Assembly (NCBI GenBank): GCA_900188575.1
Contig: FYEU01000306.1
Coordinates: 608,268 to 672,267 of the forward strand
Direction of reading: 5' to 3'
Length of the DNA: 64,000 bases
Source of the DNA: Geosmithia putterillii
Lineage: Eukaryota; Ascomycota; Sordariomycetes; Hypocreales; Bionectriaceae
A program made the position numbers and the translations under genes. The first letter of the stretch is position 1, and each line of letters starts with the position of its first letter. Positions 1-10,188 of this stretch are shown in pieces. Under the pieces are notes generated by a model that worked only from the letters and a program-made list of their open reading frames with translations, did not search any database and had not been told where the DNA came from.

Positions 1-766
1 GAAATGGGCAGACAAACCGTCACAGCCTCGCTTCCTCCACAGGCAGTCTTCGAGGTGAGAGTCGACGATGAGCTCGGCGTACTTGTCAACCAGGGCAGTT
101 TCTGTTTCACGATTAGCCAGGTATTTCAATACTGTCATGAGGGGGGTTATACATACCAATCTCGGACGCTACAAGTACCGAGACCTCTGTGCCATCGACT
201 TCCTTCTTGTTGAGCTTGACGACGAGCTCCTTGTGGCACAGGACGCACCGCACCGTCTCCTTGCCGTGGCATACCCACCCCCTCTTAGCCCACTCAATCT
301 CGCTCACGCGGTCGGGCTTGGGTGTCCAGTCGGTGATGTCGTTGAATGTTGCCAGCCGTTTAAGCAGCTCGCCCCGATCGCTCGGGCAGAACCGTGACAG
401 CGGCTTCTGCTCCTCCACTTTTGCCTTGGTGACGACGGCTCGCTTGCTCGCTGCTCCGATTTTGGCCGTTGAAGCTGGGGGGATCTTCCCGGCAGGGCTG
501 GTACTCGAGGAAGATGCTGCTATCGTACTTGTTGTGCCGTTGCTGTCGGACTGCGGCAGCCCCAGACGGCGTCGTTTCTGGAGGAGGGTCTCGACATCAT
601 CTTTTGTTCGGGGAGTTTTCGGTGACGCCGCCGCCGTTGTCGCCGTTCCCGCTGCAGAGCCCGGGCGGGAAGCAGCGGACCCAGGACGAGAGTTTCCGTT
701 GGGGTCTGGTCGAGGGGTTCCCAGACCCTGCAGGATGGTGTTGAACTTGCGCTTGGTGGCATTCAT
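1..766 (-). CDS. Rsm1-like C3HC zinc-finger protein (mRNA export factor type), 3' end outside window
   Basis: Partial gene read leftward from the ATG at 766 and running off the window. Exon 1 is 766-157, the intron is 156-102 (55 nt, donor GTATGT, acceptor ACAG, branch GGCTAAT) and exon 2 starts at 101. Residues 1-120 are low complexity (Ser, Ala, Thr, Pro) after an MNATKRKFN start. From about residue 123 a C3HC zinc-finger-like domain begins with RFCPSDRGELLKRLATF, then WAKRGW and the pair CVLC; after the intron ETALVDKYAELI and the HLEDCLWRKRGC segment supply the remaining His and Cys ligands. This order is the family signature of fission yeast Rsm1 and vertebrate NIPA. Rsm1 is linked to nuclear mRNA export; that role here is inferred from the family. 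Divergent with the Srp40-like gene at 1516. Confidence 0.85.
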
Positions 767-1515
767 CGTGACGACAGCTTCTCGGGAGGTCTTGTCAACA
801 GCCAGCGTGACGCGACCTGTCTGTTTTCTTTTCGAGTCGTGTCGGAGTGGGATTGTCGACGTTTACCCTGGAAACTGCGATCGTTCCACTATTTGGGTAC
901 GAACACACACGCAAATGCAAGCGTCCCGTCTCGAGTTGGGCGTCGGGGCGGTTGGCTTGTTGTTGTTTGTTGTCTGCCCTCTTTCTGCAGGGGAACAAAG
1001 GTACAACGAGCAATCGATAAGGCCGTGCATCAGAGCAGCAGCCAGCAGCGGCAAGCGAGTCACGACCCACCAGCCTTTCCACCTTGCCAGGGACCTTTCG
1101 TACGTGGGGGCCAACCAGAGCCAGAGCATACACCAGCCACACCGATAAGCACAATCGCATGATCCACAAAAACTTTTTTCTTTTCCTCGAATCTTTTTCC
1201 TCTCTTTTTTTTTTCTACCTGAACCCGGGCCCGACTATACCACCGGACGACTCACACGACCGCACCCTCTTTTTCCCCTACCTCTTCTGTTCAACGTCCG
1301 TGATTCGACCGTCCAGGCCGTCCCGTTGACGTGGCACAAGCAAGGTCCCACGAGGCAGAGATTTGTCATCATCTCTGTGTTTGAAACACACACTCGACTT
1401 GCCGCGACGTCACAGCAGCAGCACGCACATGTCGGGCGCGCTTCCACCGTGGCTCTTTTCCAACAACTCGTCCAACCCGTTGACATTGACACCTACGACG
1501 AAACCCGACGACACA
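767..1515. promoter_or_regulatory. Shared divergent promoter region between the Rsm1-like and Srp40-like genes
   Basis: About 750 bases separate the two divergent start codons. A long T-rich run at 1168-1215 and CT-rich stretches precede the Srp40-like start, as is common in fungal leaders. An in-frame ATG at 1429 lies 29 codons upstream of the preferred start at 1516. I see no other gene or RNA here. Confidence 0.5.
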
Positions 1516-2736
1516 ATGGCCGGCAAGAAGGCTGATTCCGCCAAGCCGAAGAAGGCCTCGGCCTCTTCCTCCAAGGCTAAGGGCACCAGCAAGTCCGCCG
1601 ACGCCGCCCCGCCCAGCCAGCTCCTCGGCCTCGTCGAGGACTTCCTGTCCACCAACTCGCCCTCGGCGCACAAGGTCTTCAAGGAGCAGCGCGAGAAGAA
1701 CGGCTGGGAGGCTGCCGGGTCGTCCTCGTCCCTGGTCGATGTCTTCAAGACCTGGAAGGGCGGCCAGCCCGCCAAGAGCGGCGGCGACGTGGACATGAAG
1801 GACGCGTCGTCGTCGTCTTCCTCCGACTCGGACTCGAGCGACTCGAGCGACTCGAGCGACAGCGAGGACGACAAGCCCGCCCCTAAGGCTGGTCTCGGTG
1901 CCGCACCCCCCAAGACGGGCACCAAGCGCAAGGCTGCGCCCAGCGAGTCCTCTTCCGACTCGTCTGACTCTTCCGACTCGAGCGACTCCTCCGACTCCGA
2001 GGATGACAAGAAGGCGGACAAGAAGAAGGAGAAGAAGAAGGAGCCGACAGCCAAGAAGCAGAAGCGCGCCGCCTCGCCCTCTTCCTCCGAGGACTCTTCC
2101 TCCTCCGAGGAGTCCGACTCGTCTTCTGAGTCTGAGTCGTCCGACTCCTCGTCCGACAGCGACAGCGACAGCGACAGCGACTCGTCCTCCGACTCGGACA
2201 GCAGCGACTCCGACTCGTCTGACAGCGATTCGGAGACTGCCGAGAAGGCCGCCAAGGTCGCCCTGCCTGACTCCTCCGACTCCGACTCCGACTCTGACTC
2301 GTCCTCGTCGTCTTCGGACAGCGACTCTGACGCCAAGAAGAGCAAGTCCAAGAAGGACACCAAGACCAAGGCAAAGTCTGCCGCCAAGGAGTCTTCCGGC
2401 TCCGGCTCCTCGTCCTCGTCCTCGGCATCGTCCGCCACCCTCGACAAGCCCATCGACCCTCCCCTGCCTCCGGACCCCGTCGAGACCGCCGCCGAGAAGG
2501 CCAAGAAGAAGAAGGAGAACGAGCGCTTCTCCCGCATCCCCAAGGACATCAAGGTCGAGAGCCGGTTCGCGTCCAACGCCTACATCCCCGTCGGGTACTC
2601 CCAGCAGGCGCACGAGGACCTCATCATCACCAAGGGCAAGGGCTTCACCAAGGAGAAGAACAAGAAGAAGAAGGGCAGCTTCCGCGGCGGCCAGATCGAC
2701 ATCACCCACAAGGGTGCCGTCTACTTCGAGGACTAA
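1516..2736 (+). CDS. Srp40/Nopp140-like nucleolar phosphoprotein
   Basis: Single-exon gene of 406 residues. The start at 1516 has a strong context (ACACAATGGCC); an in-frame ATG at 1429 would add 29 residues. After a Lys/Ala/Ser-rich head there is a short LisH-like helix (QLLGLVEDFLSTNSPSAHKVF, about residues 35-56). Residues about 95-315 are dense Ser-Asp/Ser-Glu tracts separated by Lys-rich patches, the alternating acidic-basic pattern of Nopp140 and yeast Srp40, typical casein kinase 2 substrates. From about residue 334 the conserved SRP40 C-terminal domain follows (ERFSRIPKDIKVESRF, then NAYIPVGYSQQAHEDL and GQIDITHKG). The family acts as a nucleolar chaperone for snoRNPs and in rRNA synthesis. 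Function is from family knowledge; the C-terminal domain is seen directly. Confidence 0.9.
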   Translation: MAGKKADSAKPKKASASSSKAKGTSKSADAAPPSQLLGLVEDFLSTNSPSAHKVFKEQREKNGWEAAGSSSSLVDVFKTWKGGQPAKSGGDVDMKDASSSSSSDSDSSDSSDSSDSEDDKPAPKAGLGAAPPKTGTKRKAAPSESSSDSSDSSDSSDSSDSEDDKKADKKKEKKKEPTAKKQKRAASPSSSEDSSSSEESDSSSESESSDSSSDSDSDSDSDSSSDSDSSDSDSSDSDSETAEKAAKVALPDSSDSDSDSDSSSSSSDSDSDAKKSKSKKDTKTKAKSAAKESSGSGSSSSSSASSATLDKPIDPPLPPDPVETAAEKAKKKKENERFSRIPKDIKVESRFASNAYIPVGYSQQAHEDLIITKGKGFTKEKNKKKKGSFRGGQIDITHKGAVYFED

Positions 2737-3208
2737 GTAAAGATCGAGACTGAGGACATGAGTATGACGACGGACGTTGACATGTTGGCCTGTTGGATGG
2801 ATTGGTGAAAGAATTACCCTCTATATGTTTTTCCCTTTGTCTGGAGTTATCTTTTTTTGGTCTTCTTTGTTCCAACATGCATCTATATAAAATCTACGAG
2901 AGAAAGAAGGGTGGCAGAGTATGAGTACCATCTGGACTTGTACTATATGTAGCTCGTATCGATGGAGTAGTAGTAGACAGCCGGCGTTAATTTGGCGGGG
3001 TGGTTGGTGGGCGTGGCAATCACATTCAAAGTTTCTTCAACAACTGGATACCAGCAGTGCAGCATGTTTGTTCGTTTGTTTTTGAGGGGTATTATATTCG
3101 TCGACTACTGTTGTGTACTATACAGTATGTTTTTTTTGTGTGTTATCCAACAATGCAAGCTGTGAAGAAGGGGACGCTTTCGGGTATCCATAAAGTCATG
3201 TGTGCATC
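2737..3208. other. Intergenic, convergent 3' ends
   Basis: About 470 bases between the stop of the Srp40-like gene and the stop of the membrane protein gene on the other strand. T-rich runs at 2850-2865 and 3126-3140 are the sort of sequence seen near fungal 3' ends. No gene or repeat seen. Confidence 0.5.
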
Positions 3209-4828
3209 TCAAAACGAGGTCGTGGTGGCAAGGTTCTGTGCAGGGGCAGCAACCTCGCTGCTCGGTGCATTGGTAGCCGCGCCAAAGGCCCCGTTGGCAT
3301 CGGGCTCGAGGGCGTCGTCGTATGACTCCTTCATGAGATCGTTCTTGTGCCTGACGGCCTCCCAGTCGCGGTTCCCACGGCGGGCATTGGCACTCGCCTC
3401 TCTGAGCCACTTGGTCCACTGGCGCGACTTGGGCGCCGCGCCGCTGGCCTCGACCCAGTCGTAGCTTTTGGTCTCGCGGATGGCATACCACAGAGTGCGG
3501 GTAAAGCTGGCCTTGGACTCGACACCACCCTGGCTGACGGCGGAGGCGGAGGTGGCGGCCGCCCCGTTGGTCCTCTTGTCGTCGTTGACGTGGGCCTCGC
3601 GGGCGTCCCGGGGGGTGACGTCCTTCCAGGAGTAGCGGGACAGGTCCCAGAAGTAGGACTGGGGCAGCATGCCGAGGGCCCAGTACAGGCCGTTGAGGAC
3701 GATGTACGAGGCGCCGATGAAGACCTGCGAGTTCCAGGTGCAGTTGCCGAGGAGGACGACGCTCATCATGAGCAGCACGGTGCCGACCACCATGAGCATG
3801 CGGTACGCGCGCCCCGTCACAAGGTACTTGCACTCCTCGGTGCCCGAGTACAGCTCGCGGGTGACCTCCTCGGTGCAGCGGATGAGAATAAAGGCGCCCT
3901 TGCGCGTGCGGATCATGACGTCGCCGTCGGGCACCTTGTTGTTCTGCTGACGCGACATGAGCTGCGGGCTCCAGAAGGAGGCGAAGCCCACCAGCGACGA
4001 CATGATTGAGATCATGCCGATGGCGAGGATCGCGTTGCCGTCCTCCCAGATGATGGCGCACACGATGATGGCGATGGTGACCAGGAAGGACAGCACGCCC
4101 AGCAGGTGCAGCGGCGAGAAGAGCTGCGGCGGGATGGCCGGGCGGTCGCCGTCCGCCTCGGGCCGCGGGAGCGACAGCAGGTCCTGCACCTTTTGCCTCT
4201 TCGTCTTGCGCCGCTGCACCGTCTCGCTGCTGGCCGTTGTTGCGCTGTGCGTGGCGCCGTAGTCGCGCCCTGAGGCGCTCGCCATGGGCTGCTGGTCCTG
4301 CTGGTCCGCCCCGGCTCCGGCCCCCACCTCTAGGGGCCCGTCCTCCTCGTCGTGCTTCTTCTTCTTGCCGTTCACCCCGCCGTTGGCAGCCCCTCGCCGC
4401 CCGGATGGCATGAACCGCGACATGAGACTTCGCTTGTTGCTGTTGCCAATGGTCTTGGCCGGGTGCAGGGCCCCGTCGACGACGCCGCGGCCCGAGTGCC
4501 GCACCTCCAGCACCTGGAAGCTCAGCGCTGGCATCTCGTCCAGCGGGGTGATAATGTTGGCAAAGTAGCCGACCGTGTCGAGCGTCGTGCCCGAGTACAC
4601 GCCCGTCATGCGCGCCGCCACGTCGGGCAGCCGCGACGGCCGCGTCGGCTTGAGGAAGATCTGCGGCGCCGGGATGATGCGCGGCAGCACGCACAGCAGC
4701 GACGACGTGATGGGCTGGGCGTGCTCAATCATGGCCGACTCGCCGATAACAACCAGCAGGTTGACCACGTCAAGCGACCAGTCCGTCTTGACGCGCGGAA
4801 ACCACTTCCATTCCGAGCCGTCGGACAT
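3209..4828 (-). CDS. Predicted four-helix membrane protein, unrecognised family
   Basis: Single-exon gene of 539 residues starting at the ATG at 4828. I do not recognise a named family. The N-terminal 230 residues are soluble and end in a Lys/Asp/Glu-rich linker with the basic patch RRKTKRQK. Four hydrophobic segments follow, about residues 241-261, 267-287, 344-362 and 368-388, giving two hairpins separated by a 55-residue polar loop. The C-terminal 150 residues are again soluble, with several Trp and basic residues (WTKWLREASANARRGNRDWEAV contains part of this). No signal peptide is visible. The reading frame is long, free of stops and GC-rich like its neighbours, so I regard it as real; the function is unknown. 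Confidence 0.8.
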   Translation of the reverse strand: MSDGSEWKWFPRVKTDWSLDVVNLLVVIGESAMIEHAQPITSSLLCVLPRIIPAPQIFLKPTRPSRLPDVAARMTGVYSGTTLDTVGYFANIITPLDEMPALSFQVLEVRHSGRGVVDGALHPAKTIGNSNKRSLMSRFMPSGRRGAANGGVNGKKKKHDEEDGPLEVGAGAGADQQDQQPMASASGRDYGATHSATTASSETVQRRKTKRQKVQDLLSLPRPEADGDRPAIPPQLFSPLHLLGVLSFLVTIAIIVCAIIWEDGNAILAIGMISIMSSLVGFASFWSPQLMSRQQNNKVPDGDVMIRTRKGAFILIRCTEEVTRELYSGTEECKYLVTGRAYRMLMVVGTVLLMMSVVLLGNCTWNSQVFIGASYIVLNGLYWALGMLPQSYFWDLSRYSWKDVTPRDAREAHVNDDKRTNGAAATSASAVSQGGVESKASFTRTLWYAIRETKSYDWVEASGAAPKSRQWTKWLREASANARRGNRDWEAVRHKNDLMKESYDDALEPDANGAFGAATNAPSSEVAAPAQNLATTTSF

Positions 4829-5712
4829 GGTGGGCGCTTGGCTACAGTACTAGTAGATGTCGAGTTACTTGGTAGGTACCCAAAAATGGAGGAGCTGCAG
4901 ATGGGCGTTCGTGATGCTAGCAGCAGCAATGGCAATGAAGGGTAGACAGAAAGACAGAAAGAAGCAATAGTACGGAGCAGGGGAGCGACGAGGGACGTCG
5001 TGCTATTATTGTCCGTAATACTCGTAAGAACCCCTCGTCAGGTTTGCCCGTCAGAGATCCGCATCTCATTGATTGCAGCGGAGAAACCGCCTTGCGGCCT
5101 CATTTTGTCGATCCCTGTCAATCGTTACCTGGCCAATTCTGAGGGAAGGAGCCAAAGCCAAGGAGCCAAGAACCTCCTGCCTGCTGCGTGTCAGCCCCTT
5201 GTACCTCGAGTTAATATTGCCTGTAGGTCAGCTCCGGGGGTTTTCTCAAACATTTACCTTCCCCCCCCCCCTGCAGCGTCAGATTTTGGCAGAAGAACCA
5301 TCGGATTCATCTCGTATTCTCTTTGTCCTTTCGCCTGTCTTTTTAGGCCGTATTACCTGGGATACTTTGTGGAAGCAATACTTCGTACAATAAATACTCT
5401 TATTCTCGACAAGGACGAGTAAAATGTCCCCTCGCCCATTTCTCTAGCCACAATTGGTTCGCGGCCCGTTCCGAAGGCGCAAACTTAATACTCGTACCGC
5501 ATTCCTGATTCCCCAACACAATGTACGTCGCATTATGCACAGGGCTGAAGGCTGAAGCAACTCGGCTGTCGCTGGTGATTGTTTTTTTAACGCGAACTCG
5601 TATTACCTGAAATGTTCTTCTCAGGGTCTTGGGACCCTCCACTCACTCTATGAGTCTAATATATGTGCCTCGGTATTTCGTATACTCGTACTCGTCTCGT
5701 ATGCCGGCCGTC
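4829..5712. other. Intergenic, upstream of the membrane protein gene
   Basis: About 880 bases. Contains a run of ten or more C at about 5263-5273 and scattered TACTCGTA-type octamers (near 5030, 5490 and 5690). No gene, tRNA or terminator recognised. Confidence 0.45.
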
Positions 5713-7745
5713 TCAATGAATCCTGTGATGCGTCGCGTCCACCTCACCATACTTTTCAACCACCTCTTGCAGAAACCCCTCCCATTCCTGCTCCCACTGC
5801 TCCAATATGGCGCCCCTCTCCTCGTCGTTTAGGCACGAATGCTGCATGCTCCACAGAATCAGCTGCTTCCATCCCGCCAAGCCCATGTCTGCCTTTCCAA
5901 CCATGACTTGGTAAAAATCGTGCGACAGGGATGACCTTCCGCCCCAGTCCACGGTCAGCATACCGCAGGTTACTAATGCTTGGCTCGGAGGCGCGCATGA
6001 AAGGGACAAACAAAAGAGTTGCTCCGGAGGCAGCAGCCGGAAAGGAAAGGTGTCAGTCAGTGTGCTTACCGAAACATGGTCCCATTGTCCGAACTGACAG
6101 TGCAGTGCACATTGTTTGCCAGCAGCTCATACATTGTGTGGCCACCCACCCGAGGAGTGAGTCCCAGCACCTCGTTGGAGATGGGGCACAGCTCGACGCA
6201 CACGCCGCGTGCCTTCATTAGCTGCATGACGTAGGGATGCCTCGCCAGTGCGAAACCGTGGCCTATCCGCGGGGCGCCGAGAAGCAGTGCGTCCACCAGG
6301 TTGCCGTCCGTATCGGTGCCAATGTCCAGCGTCTCGCCGCAGTGAAATAGAAATGGGATGCTGACGCCTGCCGACTCGCAGTCTTGCTGGAATTGAAGAA
6401 ACTCCGGCACAAACTCCTTGAGTGGGAAACCGGCCGCCTCTTCTCCGACCAGATCGAAGCCTAGATTCCCTGGTTAGTCCACAACAAACGAGCTTGAAGT
6501 ATTTCGAGGAACCAACCTGCGATCCACTGCGGCCACTTCTGCTTAAACTGCAGGCACTCGTCGAGCGCCGCCTTGACTTGCCCCCTGCTAAACGACCGGG
6601 GCGTGCAGTAGATGACTTTGAGCCCGCCAAAGAAGCGGCCTTGCGCTGCCTCGTCGGCCTTGAAGCGCTCCGTCTCCTCGATAATCATGTCCATCATACC
6701 CCAGTTGTCGATGAGGCTGGTACCGTCGTCCACGTAGAGCTGGTTGCTCATCATGAAGTTGGGTCGGATCTCGGCATACTGGATGTTGTCGCGGGCAAAG
6801 TCCTCGAGGCAGAGCCGCGTGTACTGACGATATGCCGTCTCGTAGTTGAAGAGACCCTTCATCATGCGGGTACGGATATTAAACCTCTCCCAAGCGCTGC
6901 TCACATGCCTTTTGTTAGCCTCTGTTATATATGGATGGAGCAAGTAAAGCCTACCCGACCGCTGTCTGGTGCACGTTGTGCGCCTCGACATCGCTAAATT
7001 CTAGCTTATCAACGAGCCACTCGTCGACCGTCTTGCCACCGTTGTAGTTTTCGGGAAATCTCTCTCGGAACTCAGAAAATCTCATCGTCTGCCGGGGCTG
7101 GTAGTCAGCAGAGAAGAGGTCGCCGGGCTGTTCCTTGTCCTGGCAGCAAATGGAGAAACGAATCTCGCAGCGTTCATAGTTGGAAGAGCCCTCCTCGTCT
7201 GTCTCGACGAGGGGCAGGTCGCTCGTGATAAACATGCACTTCATGCCCTTAGCAATGTCGAGCAGGACACGTGGATCCAGGCAGGCGTTGAAGTGGATGT
7301 GAAGGTGGGCGCCCTTGGGCATGCGGCGAGCAATATCGAAGACGGCCGTCTGGTTGATGAGGTCCACATTAGACAGGTAGTGATCTCCAGCAAAGCGGCG
7401 GTGCAGCTGGCCGGCATGGCCGCGGACCCGGGGCGCCGCTTCGTAGATGGCAGCTGAGTCGCGCAGCTTCAGGCGCTGGATGATGGCGTCAACGCGCTGC
7501 TCGAGCGGGGAGGCGCGAGTGCGACAGCGGCCGTCAAAAGCAAGGTCCTGCTCGTGAGACAGAAGCCGGTCGCGCGACGCAAAGTACTCGTTCGCCGTGT
7601 CGCCGGTCCGGCACTGTCTTTTGGATGGCGGTGGCTCGTCGCCCTGGGCGACAATATCGGCATCATGGACGTCGGCTAGTCTCTGCGCTGCCGCCTTGTC
7701 GGCGTCGCAGTCGCCGGCCAGGGTCTCACTGAGAAAAGTCGCCAT
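5713..7745 (-). CDS. ADGF/ADA2-type adenosine deaminase family protein
   Basis: Four exons: 7745-6955, 6896-6517, 6460-6070 and 5935-5713, giving 594 residues. Introns are 58, 56 and 134 nt with donors GTAGGC, GTTGGT and GTAAGC and AG acceptors; the joins keep phase and give GAWERFNIR, IAGFDLVGEE and TMFRSSLSHDFY. Family landmarks of metal-dependent adenosine deaminases are visible: the zinc-binding HxH in KGAHLHIHFNA, the FHCGETL motif (metal His and catalytic Glu), RIGHGFAL, and SSDNGTMF where most relatives have an Asp-Asp pair. The N-terminal YFASRDRLLSHEQDLAF segment is typical of ADGF/CECR1-like proteins. These enzymes hydrolyse adenosine to inosine and ammonia. No signal peptide is seen from this start. 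The Asp-Asn change at the second Asp could be a clade feature or affect activity. Confidence 0.88.
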
Positions 7746-7800
7746 TCTCACGTTCTCCGGCCTAAGCTGATAAAGATGCGGTAGGGCAACGATGCTGGAA

Positions 7801-7823
7801 GAGAGAGAGAGAGAGAGAGAGAG
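7801..7823. repeat. (GA)n microsatellite
   Basis: About 11.5 perfect GA units. On the coding strand of the adjacent adenosine deaminase-like gene it reads as CT and may be the pyrimidine tract of an intron acceptor. Confidence 0.9.
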
Positions 7824-8715
7824 TCGTTAGGCAGGTTTGCTAGATAGATGATCAATCGGCACCGCGCAAATATATACAACCGAGTACCAAAGGGCAAACG
7901 GCACCAGTGCGCTTAATTGACAGAGTCCTGGGAATTTGGTGCGAATGAGTCGGCATGAAGTGCCGTGCTATCAATGCGCTGCCACGTTCGGCTCAGTCAA
8001 CCCGGTCGAGGCCAAGGTGATGGTGGGTGGTGTCAGACTCGGAACTCGCTGTCCACAGACTCGGTGGCACAAGACACTCAATGACCCTGGCTCAAAGCGG
8101 TTTGTTGGCTTCTAGATAGGGACTAGTGATGGCCGTGCCTTTTTCGATTTCTGCTGTCCGTTCTGCTCACTGCCCTGCCCCCGGTGAGGCATGGTGGGAC
8201 CAACGTGGGTGACGTTTGGGGCCACGGTGAGAAGTGAGACGCCTGGTGGATCTGGACCCTCGTGCCCGGTATGGTTATACCAGCGCTTATCCCACGCAGG
8301 GACGACGTCAACCAATATTGTTGCATGGGAGAACAGGGCAGTGCGTCAGCACCGCCGCAAGCCACGACAACGTGATGGGGTCAGGAAGTCAAAAGGGAGA
8401 AAAAAAGTTGCAGGCCTCGGAATTTTAACGAGGCAAGAGGTCAGCCACGACTCACTAGGCATTCCGTTGGTCTTTCCTTCCTCATGGACTCACTGCCTGC
8501 CTGCTCCTGCCGTTTTGGTTATATCCGCGTATTGCCTTCCATTTCCATTTGCTCACTCACATTCACTCATCTACTTACACACATCTGCCATCACCTACCT
8601 AATAATACCTACCTGCCATTGGCCCACCGTCTTTTTTCATTCTTAATTCGTAGTCTCTGTCTGAATGGATGGATTTAGGTTGTAAGTCGCAAAAAAGCAC
8701 AGAGCCCCCGAGGGC

Positions 8716-8720
8716 AAAAA
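8716..8720 (-). terminator. Probable RNA polymerase III terminator for tRNA-Pro
   Basis: Five A on the plus strand, i.e. TTTTT on the minus strand, nine bases after the 3' end of the tRNA. This is the standard pol III stop signal. Confidence 0.7.
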
Positions 8721-8728
8721 GAAAGACA

Positions 8729-8816
8729 GGGTCTGGCCGGGGATTGAACCCGGGACCTCTCGCAAGCATGCTCGGGTTTACCCTAAGCGAGAATCATACC
8801 ACTAGACCACCAGACC
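8729..8816 (-). tRNA. tRNA-Pro (anticodon AGG) with a short intron
   Basis: Reading the minus strand from 8816: acceptor stem GGTCTGG pairs with CCAGACC at 8736-8730, and 8729 is the discriminator. The internal A box (TGGTCTAGTGG) and B box (GGTTCAATCCC) are clear. The anticodon stem CTCGC/GCGAG closes a loop TTAGGG...T with anticodon AGG. About 16 bases (TAAACCCGAGCATGCT) lie between the base after the anticodon and the rest of the loop, the canonical place for a nuclear tRNA intron. Mature length would be about 72 nt before CCA addition. The D-arm and T-arm resemble eukaryotic tRNA-Pro. Confidence 0.93.
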
Positions 8817-9327
8817 TGTGGATGTGATGAGACGAGGCTCTCACGTGATGATGACATGGAAGCTTTTGGATACGTACATGTACTCATCACGATCGGGAGA
8901 AAATGGAAGGAATCGCGGCCGAGCTCTCAATCTACAACGTGGTATACACGTCGGACCCCCTATTGACTCCTCTAACTGCGTGGAAGATGTAGATCCCACC
9001 GCACAATACTCCTCCGTAGATTGTACGGAGTACAAAACCCTCAAGTGTATCTTCACCAGGGGCACTTGCACGCCAACCAACAACCAACAACCAACAACCA
9101 CGTCTCGCATGGAATATGAGGAGTCGGGTGAACCAACAACACAACCAACAGCTGCTCCGCTAGGATTCCGGAGTATAAGTAGCCCGTATGTAGCTGTTAC
9201 ACCGCACCTGGAAAGTGTGCAAGGCACTACACATTCACCTCTTACGTCCTACAGAAAGTCGGCTTGAGTGTTCCGCATATCGATCTCAGTGCGATCCACC
9301 CCCCTACCCGCGTTAAGTCTGTCCACC
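8817..9327. other. Intergenic, upstream of an unrecognised gene
   Basis: About 510 bases with one copy of TACGGAGTA (9024-9032) and an AACCAACA-type tandem tract around 9072-9100. Probably holds the promoter of the gene at 9328. Confidence 0.45.
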
Positions 9328-10188
9328 ATGGCCATGGAATGGATCAACTACAACAAGCGGTTTACCGACCACCGCGGCGAACCATGCCTGGTCATGTCGT
9401 GGGCCCCCGACCCTCTCCCGCGGCTGTGCCCGTGCGTCTTTTACATGGTGCACCCGTCGGCGACGCCCGACGGATTCAAGGGCACCGACTTGGATGATAT
9501 ACTGGAACCGTACATCGAGGGCACCAACGCCTCCAAACACTTCCACTGGGAGTTCTACTTCCTGCCCGGTGCCACTGACGAGGAGTGCGCGGCCCACTAC
9601 CGCCGCGAGCTGGCGTACCGCGGGACCGTCTGGCATCAGATCATGCGGGTCGACAAGGCCATGAGACAGGAGGGCGACGCCCTGGTGGACAAGAAGCACG
9701 GCATGACGGTCCCTCGCGATGACTACCTGCCCGGGACCGGGGCGCCGCAGGAGGGCGCCGAGGCGCAGGAGGGCCTCACGGGCCTGTGGTGGCCCGAGAA
9801 TAAGAAGGATTTGCGCTATTCTGGCTGTGTTTCTCCTGGGTGGCTGCTGGTCTATCCGGAGGAGAAGCTGCGCCGCCCCACGCTGGCCGAGGACCCGTAT
9901 GTTGATACGTTTGAGCCTGACCGCGAGGAGGAGCCGGAGGGAACCCCTCCTGGTCCCGCGGTGCGCCTTGTCCAGTTCGACGGTGTCCCCCGGAGAGGCC
10001 CCCGGACCCGGCCCGGGGCCGTGGAAGAAGACCCTGCGCCTGTCAGGAGTACAGTCATAGGCATAGGCTGGAAGGGGTACGAGTCGGGGATTGGCGAGTG
10101 GCTGGACTGTGTCGCGCTCAGCAGTTGCTGCACCATGGCCGATGAGGCGTTTTCGGAGGCGGGCGACCGTGGCTGGCAGTCGTGGTGA
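9328..10188 (+). CDS. Hypothetical protein, 286 residues
   Basis: Single-exon gene. The start is set by the CCACCATGG context at 9328; the frame is open for 20 codons upstream but without an ATG. I do not recognise a family. The protein is acidic and rich in Trp, Pro and Gly, with no signal peptide or membrane helix. The first 110 residues look globular (FHWEFYFLPGATDEECAAHY and WHQIMRVDKAM are well-formed helix/strand-like stretches). A Glu/Pro/Arg-rich linker around residues 200-245 precedes a compact C-terminal part (VIGIGWKGYESGIGEWLDCV). Codon use is GC-rich as in its neighbours, which supports a real gene. No function assigned. Confidence 0.7.
   Translation: MAMEWINYNKRFTDHRGEPCLVMSWAPDPLPRLCPCVFYMVHPSATPDGFKGTDLDDILEPYIEGTNASKHFHWEFYFLPGATDEECAAHYRRELAYRGTVWHQIMRVDKAMRQEGDALVDKKHGMTVPRDDYLPGTGAPQEGAEAQEGLTGLWWPENKKDLRYSGCVSPGWLLVYPEEKLRRPTLAEDPYVDTFEPDREEEPEGTPPGPAVRLVQFDGVPRRGPRTRPGAVEEDPAPVRSTVIGIGWKGYESGIGEWLDCVALSSCCTMADEAFSEAGDRGWQSW

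Larger units (their letters stand above)
7746..8728. other. Intergenic: 5' region of the adenosine deaminase-like gene and tRNA 3' flank
   Basis: Holds a (GA)n tract at 7801-7823, which on the minus strand is a CT tract directly followed by TTCCAG (acceptor AG at 7796-7795). This suggests an additional upstream intron. From 7794 down to the ATG the frame stays open for 16 codons. No coding region recognised in 7850-8700. Confidence 0.45.

Noticed and set aside
1369..2709. Long antisense frames (up to 446 codons) opposite the Srp40-like gene
   Set aside because: They mirror the Ser/Asp codon repeats of the real gene and have the biased Arg/Gly/Leu/Val composition of antisense shadows.
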